NCBI RefSeq assembly: GCF_000258175.1
Contig: NZ_JH636049.1
Span: 4,688,135 to 4,752,134, forward strand
Source of the DNA: Saccharomonospora xinjiangensis XJ-54
GTDB taxonomy: Bacteria > Actinomycetota > Actinomycetes > Mycobacteriales > Pseudonocardiaceae
Direction: 5' to 3'
Length of the DNA stretch: 64,000 nucleotides
The notes beneath the pieces are model-generated. The model saw only the letters and a list, made by a program, of their open reading frames with translations, was not told the origin of the DNA and did not search any database. Numbering within the stretch: the first letter of the stretch is position 1; each line of letters begins with the position of its first letter. Position numbers and translations under genes: made by a program. Below, piece by piece: positions 58,645-64,000 of this stretch.

Positions 58645-59267
58645 AGATCATCGTCCTCGGTGCCACCGGCATGGCTGGCTCGCGAGTGGTCACCGAGGCG
58701 CTCGCCCGTGGCCACGAGGTTGTCGGTGTGTCCCGCCATGGCGCACCGGACACGCCCGGAGTGACCGCCGTCAGCGCCGACGTCACCGACGTCGAGCGCA
58801 TGACCTCGCTTCTCGCGGTGGCCGACGCGGTCGTGTGCGCGACCCGGCCGCGCCCCGGCGAGGAACACACGGTGCCTGCCACCACGGCTGCCGTGCTCGA
58901 CGCGGCGGCGGCCGCGGGGACCAGGGTCGTCGTCGTCGGTGGTGCGGCACCGCTGTCCAGCCCCGGCCGCCCCGGACTGCTCGTTCTCGACGACCCGCGC
59001 TACGTTCAGGAGGCCTGGCGCGACGCGGCCGTCGCCAGTGTCGAGCAGTTCCGCGTGTGCGAGAAGCACTCCGCCGACTGGGTCTATCTCAGCCCCGCCG
59101 CGATGCTGGAGCCGGGCGAGCGCACCGGCCGGTACCGGCGCGGCGGCACCACGCTCGTCGCCGCACCGGACGGCACGTCCCGCATCTCGGCCGAGGACAT
59201 GGCCGTGGCCGTGCTCGACGAGATCGAGCAGCCCTGCGGGCAGCGGCACCTCGGCGTCGGGTACTGA
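58641..59267 (+). CDS. NAD(P)-binding YwnB/NmrA-like protein
   Basis: A 208-residue atypical SDR. MKIIVLGATGMAGSRVVTEA (residues 1-20) is the NAD(P) loop. VVVVGGAAPLSSPGRPGLLV and WVYLSPAAMLEPGERTGRYR follow the YwnB/BVR-B pattern of flavin- or NAD(P)-dependent reductases. It is coupled to the EamA gene and ends just before a strong hairpin. A detoxification pair (modify and export) under the LysR is plausible. Confidence 0.87.
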   Translation: MKIIVLGATGMAGSRVVTEALARGHEVVGVSRHGAPDTPGVTAVSADVTDVERMTSLLAVADAVVCATRPRPGEEHTVPATTAAVLDAAAAAGTRVVVVGGAAPLSSPGRPGLLVLDDPRYVQEAWRDAAVASVEQFRVCEKHSADWVYLSPAAMLEPGERTGRYRRGGTTLVAAPDGTSRISAEDMAVAVLDEIEQPCGQRHLGVGY

Positions 59268-59295
59268 CACCCGGCGAGGAAAAGAGTCCCTTATG

Positions 59296-59340
59296 GACCG
59301 GATTCGCCAGGAGTTCCGGAGCCCTGGCGAATCCGGTCCT
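59296..59340. terminator. Bidirectional terminator between the NAD(P)-binding gene and fkbH
   Basis: A perfect 17-bp stem (GGACCGGATTCGCCAGG at 59296-59312 with 59324-59340) and an 11-base loop lie between two convergent genes. It is seven bases past the fkbH stop and 28 past the other stop, so it can end both transcripts. It marks the left boundary of the type I PKS cluster. Confidence 0.8.
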
Positions 59341-59346
59341 TCCCGC

Positions 59347-60468
59347 TCACGGCGTTCCGCCGACCCCGGCGCCTGCTCTCGGCCACCGCCGCCCGAGGCC
59401 GGGCGTGCGCACGTGCATGGTGGTGGGCGGCTCGTGCCGTTGGGGCAGCAGGTGCAGCCGTTGCAGACCGTCCACATCGGTGTCTGGTACGGCGGAGCGG
59501 CAGTCGCAGTCTCCCTCGTCGAAGCCCGCGAACCGGTAGGCGATCTCCATCATGCGGTTGCGATCCGTGCGGCGGAAGTCGGCGAGCAGATGCGCACCGG
59601 CCTCGGCTGCCTCGGTCGCGAGCCAGTTCAGCAGCACCGTGCCGACCCCGAAGGACACCACCCGGCAGGACGTGGCCAGCAGCTTGAGGTGCCAGGCTGG
59701 GCCACGATTCTCCAGCAGCAGCACACCGATCGCGCCGTGCGTGCCGAACCGGTCGGCCAGGGTGGCGACAAGCACCTCGTGGTCGTCGTCGCCGAGCAGC
59801 CCGCGCAGCGTCTCGTCCGAGTAGTGCACGCCGGTGGCGTTCATCTGGCTGGTGCGCAGCGTCAGCTCCTCCACCCGGCTCAGCTCTACCTCCGTGGCAC
59901 GGAAGACGTCGAGTTCGAGTTTCAGCGATCGCAGGAACTCCTCGTCGGGGCCGGTGAACTCCTTGCGCTCGGCGTCGCGCCGGAAGTTGGCCTGGTACAT
60001 GGCGCGGCGCTTGCCCGAATCGACGGTGCGCGTGGCCGGGGTGAACTCGGGCAGTTCCGTCAGCGTCGCCGCCTGCTCGGCCGGGTAGCACCGCACCTCG
60101 GGAAGGTGGAAGGCCACCTCGGCGCGTTCGGCCGGCTGGTCGTCGATGAACGCGATGGTGCGGTGGGCGAAGTTGAGGCGTTCGGCGATGGAGCGCACTG
60201 ACTCCGACTTCGGACCCCAGCCGATCTCGGCGAGGACGAAGTACTCCGCGATGCCCAGCTCCTCCAGCCTGGCCCACGTGGGTTCGTGGTCGTTCTTGCT
60301 CGCCACCGCCTGGAGGATGCCACGGGAGTCGAGTTCGGCGACGACCGCTCTGATGTCGTCGGCCAGCGTCACCTCCCCGTCCTCCAGCAGCGTCCCCTTC
60401 CACAGCGTGTTGTCCAGGTCCCAGACCAGGCACTTCACTGTGGTCACGTGCTCGGTGTGCTCGCTCAC
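59347..60468 (-). CDS. fkbH: FkbH-like glyceryl-ACP synthase (HAD-IIIC)
   Basis: A 373-residue enzyme. KCLVWDLDNTLWKGTLLEDG (~residues 12-31) is the HAD DxDxT catalytic motif. IAFIDDQPAERAEVAFHLPE holds the metal aspartates. The C-terminal GNAT-like half (ADRFGTHGAIGVLLLENRGP) transfers the glyceryl group. FkbH loads 1,3-bisphosphoglycerate as glyceryl onto an ACP, the first step to methoxymalonyl- or hydroxymalonyl-ACP. It is the last gene of the leftward unit. Its start overlaps the fkbI stop by four bases. Confidence 0.93.
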   Translation of the reverse strand: MSEHTEHVTTVKCLVWDLDNTLWKGTLLEDGEVTLADDIRAVVAELDSRGILQAVASKNDHEPTWARLEELGIAEYFVLAEIGWGPKSESVRSIAERLNFAHRTIAFIDDQPAERAEVAFHLPEVRCYPAEQAATLTELPEFTPATRTVDSGKRRAMYQANFRRDAERKEFTGPDEEFLRSLKLELDVFRATEVELSRVEELTLRTSQMNATGVHYSDETLRGLLGDDDHEVLVATLADRFGTHGAIGVLLLENRGPAWHLKLLATSCRVVSFGVGTVLLNWLATEAAEAGAHLLADFRRTDRNRMMEIAYRFAGFDEGDCDCRSAVPDTDVDGLQRLHLLPQRHEPPTTMHVRTPGLGRRWPRAGAGVGGTP

Positions 60469-61616
60469 CGGTGCCCTTCCTTCCGGTCCGCGACCGCTCC
60501 GCCAGCGGCGCCGAGGGCGTGCCGCGCCAGGATCAGCTCGCAGATCTCGCTACTGCCCTCGATGATCTCCATCAACTTCGCGTCCCGGTACGCCCTGGCG
60601 ACCGGGTGGCTGTGCCGCGCGCCCGCCGAGGCGAGCACCTGCACGGCGGAGGCCGCGCCTTCCGCGGCGTTGCGGGAACTGACGTACTTCGCCAGCACCG
60701 TCGCCGACACGGCGTCGGGCGAACGCGCGTCCCAGCACGCGCTCGCGTGCGCGCACATCCGCGTCGCCGTCTGCTCGGCCGTCCACAAGCCAGCGATGTG
60801 CCGCGCGACGAGCTGATGATCGGCCAGCGGGCTGCCGAACTGCTCGCGCTCCCGCGCGTGTGCGGTGACCTCGGCCAAGCACGCGCGGAGGATGCCGACG
60901 CACCCCCACGCCACCGACATCCGCCCGTAGGACAGGGCGGTGGTCACCAGCAGCGAGGTGGGGAACTCGCCGCCTCCGAGCACGCTTCCCGCGTCGAGGC
61001 GCACGCCGTCCAGCCGCACGACGGCGTGCCCCGCCGCCACGCACCCCAGCGGTTCGGGCACCCGCTCCACGGTCACGCCGGGCGCCGACGTCGGCACCAC
61101 GACGGCCGCCGAACCGCTGCCGTGCCTGCCGAACACCACCACGAGGTCGGCGTAGCAGGCGGCGGTGATCCAGACCTTCTCCCCCGTCACCACCACGGAG
61201 TCGCCGTCCGGTTCGATGCGGGTCGTCATCGCGGCGAGGTCGCTGCCCGCGCCGGACTCGCTGAACGCCACGGCCGCCACCTCGCCGCCACGCGCCAGCC
61301 TCGGCAGCAGCTCCGCGCGCTGCTCGCGATCGGCGAGCCGCTGCACGGTCCACGCCGCCATGCCCTGCGAGGTCATGAGGCTGCGCAGGGAGCTGCACCG
61401 GCTGCCGACGAACGCGGTGAACTCCCCGTTGTCCGCGCTGCTCAGGCCCAGCCCGCCGTAGCGGGAGGCCACCTGCGCGCACAGCAAGCCCCGCGTGGCG
61501 AACTCGCGCACCACCTCGTCCGGGATGACGCCGTCGCGGTCCCACGAATCAGGCCCCTGCCCGATCAGGGCGTCCGCCGACTCACGCAGCTCCGCCAGCC
61601 CGGCGGGCTCACCCAT
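60465..61616 (-). CDS. fkbI: FkbI-like acyl-CoA/acyl-ACP dehydrogenase
   Basis: A 383-residue flavoprotein with the acyl-CoA dehydrogenase pattern. VAFSESGAGSDLAAMTTRIE (~residues 116-135) and WITAACYADLVVVFG give the FAD-binding middle domain. EIIEGSSEICELILARHALG (~residue 350) carries the catalytic-region glutamate. In this pathway it oxidises the 2-hydroxy-3-oxo acyl intermediate on ACP toward hydroxymalonyl-ACP. It overlaps both its neighbours by 4 to 8 bases. Confidence 0.9.
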   Translation of the reverse strand: MGEPAGLAELRESADALIGQGPDSWDRDGVIPDEVVREFATRGLLCAQVASRYGGLGLSSADNGEFTAFVGSRCSSLRSLMTSQGMAAWTVQRLADREQRAELLPRLARGGEVAAVAFSESGAGSDLAAMTTRIEPDGDSVVVTGEKVWITAACYADLVVVFGRHGSGSAAVVVPTSAPGVTVERVPEPLGCVAAGHAVVRLDGVRLDAGSVLGGGEFPTSLLVTTALSYGRMSVAWGCVGILRACLAEVTAHAREREQFGSPLADHQLVARHIAGLWTAEQTATRMCAHASACWDARSPDAVSATVLAKYVSSRNAAEGAASAVQVLASAGARHSHPVARAYRDAKLMEIIEGSSEICELILARHALGAAGGAVADRKEGHR

Positions 61617-61881
61617 CGTGGTTCTCCTCGCGAAGCCTCCGCACGAGGTCGGTCATCACGCGCACGGTGCGGAAGTTGTCCAGCCGCAGATCCCGGCCCA
61701 CGATCTCGATGTCGAAGGTCTCCTCAAGGAACACGACGAGTTCGGTGGCGAACAACGACGACACCGCGCCGCTGTCGAAGAGGTCGGTGTCCGGCTCCCA
61801 GGTGAGCTTGGTGCGCTGTTCGAGGAAACCGGAGATCCGCTCCGCGACGGCCTCGGTGGTCTGCTCGGAAGCGGTGGTCAT
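61609..61881 (-). CDS. fkbJ: FkbJ-like acyl carrier protein
   Basis: A 90-residue ACP. DLFDSGAVSSLFATELVVFL (~residues 34-53) places the phosphopantetheine serine in GAVSSLF rather than the usual DSL, as in FkbJ-type carriers. The FDIEIVGRDLRLDNFRTVRV helix pair is typical. It carries the glyceryl to hydroxymalonyl extender. It overlaps the fkbI start by eight bases and is 12 bases after fkbK. Confidence 0.9.
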   Translation of the reverse strand: MTTASEQTTEAVAERISGFLEQRTKLTWEPDTDLFDSGAVSSLFATELVVFLEETFDIEIVGRDLRLDNFRTVRVMTDLVRRLREENHDG

Positions 61882-61893
61882 GGCACGGTCCTT

Positions 61894-62739
61894 TCAGTAG
61901 TCGTAGAAGCCCCTGCCGGATTTCCGGCCGAGGTGTCCTGCCTGCACCTTGTCCAGCAGCAGCTGATCCGGCCTGCACCCCTCGTCGCCCGTTCTGGCGT
62001 GCAGGACCCGCAGCGAGTCGGCGAGGTTGTCGAGCCCGATCAGGTCGGCGGTGCGCAGCGGTCCTGTGCGATGCCCGAGACAGCCCTCGAAGAGGGCATC
62101 GACGGTCTCCGGTGGCGCGGTTTTCTCCCGCACCACCCTGATCGCGTCGTTGAGCATCGGGTGCAGCACACGGCTGGTGACGAACCCGGGGTGATCGGCC
62201 ACCACGAGCCAGCGGCGGCCCAGCGCGGTGAGCACGGAGCCGAGCGCGGCCTGCGCGGCGTCGCCGGTGCGGCGGCCCCGGATCACCTCCACCATCGGGA
62301 TCAGGTAGGGCGGGTTCATGAAGTGGGTGCCGAGGAAGTCCTCCGGCCGTGCCACCGCGTCGGCCAGTTCGTCGATCGGGATGGACGAGGTGTTGGACAC
62401 CACCGGTGTTCCCGGCTTGACCAGTGCGGAGATCTCGGCGAGAACAGCGGCTTTCACCTCGGCCGTTTCGGTGACGGCCTCGATGACGGCACTCGCGTCC
62501 GCGCCGCTGCCCGCGGAGGTCGCGGTGCGCAGCTCACCGGGTTCGGTGTCTTCGGGCAGAGCGCCCATCAGCGTCGCGAGCTTCAACTCCTGGCGGATCT
62601 TGCGGCGCGCCCTGTCGAGGATCTGTTCATCGACGTCGATCAGCGTGACCGGCAGCCCGAAGCCGACGGCGAGCGTCGTGATGCCCACCCCCATGACCCC
62701 GGCGCCGAGCACCACGAGTGTGTGTTCGTCCTGTTCCAT
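61894..62739 (-). CDS. fkbK: FkbK-like 3-hydroxyacyl-CoA dehydrogenase
   Basis: A 281-residue enzyme. LVVLGAGVMGVGITTLAVGF (~residues 8-27) binds NAD. SNTSSIPIDELADAVARPED, THFMNPPYLIPMVEVIRGRR and the C-terminal dimerisation domain match 3-hydroxybutyryl-CoA dehydrogenases of the FkbK subgroup. It oxidises the alpha- or beta-hydroxyl of glyceryl-ACP during extender-unit synthesis. It is the first fkb gene after the PKS gene; the gap is 57 bases. Confidence 0.9.
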   Translation of the reverse strand: MEQDEHTLVVLGAGVMGVGITTLAVGFGLPVTLIDVDEQILDRARRKIRQELKLATLMGALPEDTEPGELRTATSAGSGADASAVIEAVTETAEVKAAVLAEISALVKPGTPVVSNTSSIPIDELADAVARPEDFLGTHFMNPPYLIPMVEVIRGRRTGDAAQAALGSVLTALGRRWLVVADHPGFVTSRVLHPMLNDAIRVVREKTAPPETVDALFEGCLGHRTGPLRTADLIGLDNLADSLRVLHARTGDEGCRPDQLLLDKVQAGHLGRKSGRGFYDY

Positions 62740-62796
62740 GACACCTCCACGAAGAATGCGGTCCCGGTTCCGTGCTCTCGTTGTCGCCCCGGCCGC

Positions 62797-64000
62797 TCAC
62801 CCGGCCCTGGTGTCCAGCGCCGGCAGCACGACACCGAGCGCGGTGGCCAGATCGCCGCGCCGCACGGCGCTCCAGAACCGGCTGTCGGCGTCGGAGCCCT
62901 CGGCGACGTCGTCAAGGGGAAGTTCGACCCTCCTCCCGCCTCGGCACGCTCCCCGGAGATCGACGGCGGTGCCGTGCACGTGGGCCTCGGCGACGGAGGT
63001 CAGCAGGCGCGCCGCATCGCTCTCTCCCATGCGCAGCGTCCCGATCGCGGTGGCCCGTGCTCCCACCTCCGCCGCGATCTCCTCGATCGGGGCGACAAGC
63101 AGCGGGTGCGGGGACGGTTCGACGAACGTGCCGAACCCACGCCGCAGCAACGTGCGCACGGCGTTGTCGAACAACACCGGCCTGCGCAGGTTCTCGTACC
63201 AGTACTCCGCGTCCAGCTCAGCGGTGTCGAGCACTCCCCCTGTGACGGTCGAGCAGAAGAGGACGTCGGACGCCTCGCACCGGAGCGGGCCCAGCTCGTC
63301 GATGAGCGCACTGTGGATGGCATCGACCTGCGCGGAATGCGACGCGAAATCGGAGACGATCCGCGCCACGCGCACACCCTCGTCCACCAGCCCGGCGAAG
63401 AACTCCTCGATCGCGGCAGGCTCACCGGCGACGCTCGTGGTGCGTGGCCCGTTCACCGCGGCGACCGCGATCCGGTCGTCCCACGACGCCAGCCGCTGCC
63501 GCACCTCGGTGGCGGGCAGCGGCACGGAGAGCATGGCTCCCTTGCCTGCCAGCGCCCCCGCGATGAGCCTGCTGCGCAACGCCACCACACGCGCCGCGTC
63601 CTGGAGTGACAGCGCGCCAGCCACATGTGCGGCGGCGATCTCGCCTTGCGAATGGCCGACCACGGCGGCGGGGCGGACCCCGAACGCGCGCCACACGGCC
63701 GCGAGGGAGACCGCCATCGTGAACAAGGCGGGCTGCACGACGTCCACCCTGTTCATCGAGGCCGCGCCGCGACGGCCGCGCACCACGTCCACCAGCGACC
63801 AGTCCACGTACGGTTCGAACGCCTCGGCGCAGGCACGCACGCTGTCGCGGAACACGGGCGAGTCGTCCCACAGCCCGCCGCCCATCCCGCGCCACTGCCC
63901 GCCCGCACCAGTGAACACCAGCACCACGCCGCCGTCAGGGCTGGCGAGGCCGGACACCACGGCGTCGGAGGGTCGCCGCGCGGCGAGGGCGTCGAGCCCG
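62797..64000 (-). CDS. Modular type I PKS, C-terminal acyltransferase domain (5' end beyond window)
   Basis: The C-terminal ~400 residues of a modular PKS. The KS-AT linker (ALAARRPSDAVVSGLASPDG) leads into an AT domain with the GHSQGEIAAAHVAGALSL nucleophile Ser. The specificity motif is DFASHSAQVD, close to the YASH class for methylmalonyl- or methoxymalonyl-type units. The post-AT linker (SRFWSAVRRGDLATALGVVL) is normal, but the protein ends PALDTRAG with no KR, DH, ER or ACP. The next gene is fkbK. The missing ACP would have to act in trans or be lost. Confidence 0.88.
   Translation of the reverse strand, partial: GLDALAARRPSDAVVSGLASPDGGVVLVFTGAGGQWRGMGGGLWDDSPVFRDSVRACAEAFEPYVDWSLVDVVRGRRGAASMNRVDVVQPALFTMAVSLAAVWRAFGVRPAAVVGHSQGEIAAAHVAGALSLQDAARVVALRSRLIAGALAGKGAMLSVPLPATEVRQRLASWDDRIAVAAVNGPRTTSVAGEPAAIEEFFAGLVDEGVRVARIVSDFASHSAQVDAIHSALIDELGPLRCEASDVLFCSTVTGGVLDTAELDAEYWYENLRRPVLFDNAVRTLLRRGFGTFVEPSPHPLLVAPIEEIAAEVGARATAIGTLRMGESDAARLLTSVAEAHVHGTAVDLRGACRGGRRVELPLDDVAEGSDADSRFWSAVRRGDLATALGVVLPALDTRAG

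Noticed and set aside
61495..63609. A 704-codon rightward frame across the fkb genes
   Set aside because: Antisense to four recognisable genes and without any domain.
1..64000. tRNA, rRNA, integrase or transposase genes
   Set aside because: I looked for cloverleaf-like and transposase patterns in the gaps and saw none.

Overview
The window is high-GC actinobacterial DNA. GTG starts, AGGAGG-type ribosome sites, ATGA stop/start overlaps, a DUF574 methyltransferase, SPO0M, a DUF2017/ClpS pair and a spore-pigment type II PKS all point to a filamentous actinomycete. Gene content suggests Pseudonocardiaceae (Saccharomonospora, Prauserella or Amycolatopsis type), but this is inferred without a database search. 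I saw no rRNA, tRNA, CRISPR array, integrase or transposase.

Layout. 1-8.4 kb: a partial phytoene-desaturase-like oxidase, an SDR, a BASS transporter, then a DUF2231 / glycogen-debranching-type glucosidase / GT4 cassette. 8.4-21.5 kb: mixed accessory genes, including a secreted tannase-like DUF6351 protein, a stand-alone ATP-dependent DNA ligase, TetR and LysR regulators, PhzF, a DUF574 methyltransferase, a GT4/exporter pair, a GAF-SpoIIE phosphatase and an RraA homologue. 21.8-27.2 kb: an eight-gene leftward type II PKS operon (monooxygenase, SchA/CurD-like, cupin, KS-alpha, KS-beta/CLF, ACP, aromatase, cyclase) in the order of whiE spore-pigment clusters. MarR and TetR regulators follow upstream. 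29.8-37.5 kb: htpG, a secreted C39-type protease, a divergent ClpS/DUF2017 pair and a 1198-residue triple-AAA protein. 37.8-43.2 kb: small regulators, a frameshifted pseudogene and SPO0M. 43.5-47.7 kb: an aromatic-ring monooxygenase and MBL-fold enzyme divergent from an MHS-type transporter, probably one catabolic unit. 48-59.3 kb: stress and redox genes, an atypical response regulator, secreted proteins including an M14 carboxypeptidase, and a LysR/exporter/NAD(P)-binding group. 59.3-64 kb: fkbH, fkbI, fkbJ and fkbK homologues downstream of a type I PKS whose polypeptide stops just after its AT domain; the cluster continues past the right edge.

The most unusual structure is a family of degenerate 21-bp tandem repeats (core GTGC-N5-GTGCGGACAC). 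About 35 units lie at eight intergenic loci across 39 kb, and no gene feature explains them. Other items for a second look are a 16-bp dyad (GTATAGGACGTTATAC) found identically at two loci, a recombination scar joining carboxypeptidase and DUF5313 fragments, a perfect T-TTT-TTC heptamer at a frameshift in a decayed gene, a response regulator lacking the receiver lysine, a ClpS with an altered pocket, and a PKS subunit without ACP.
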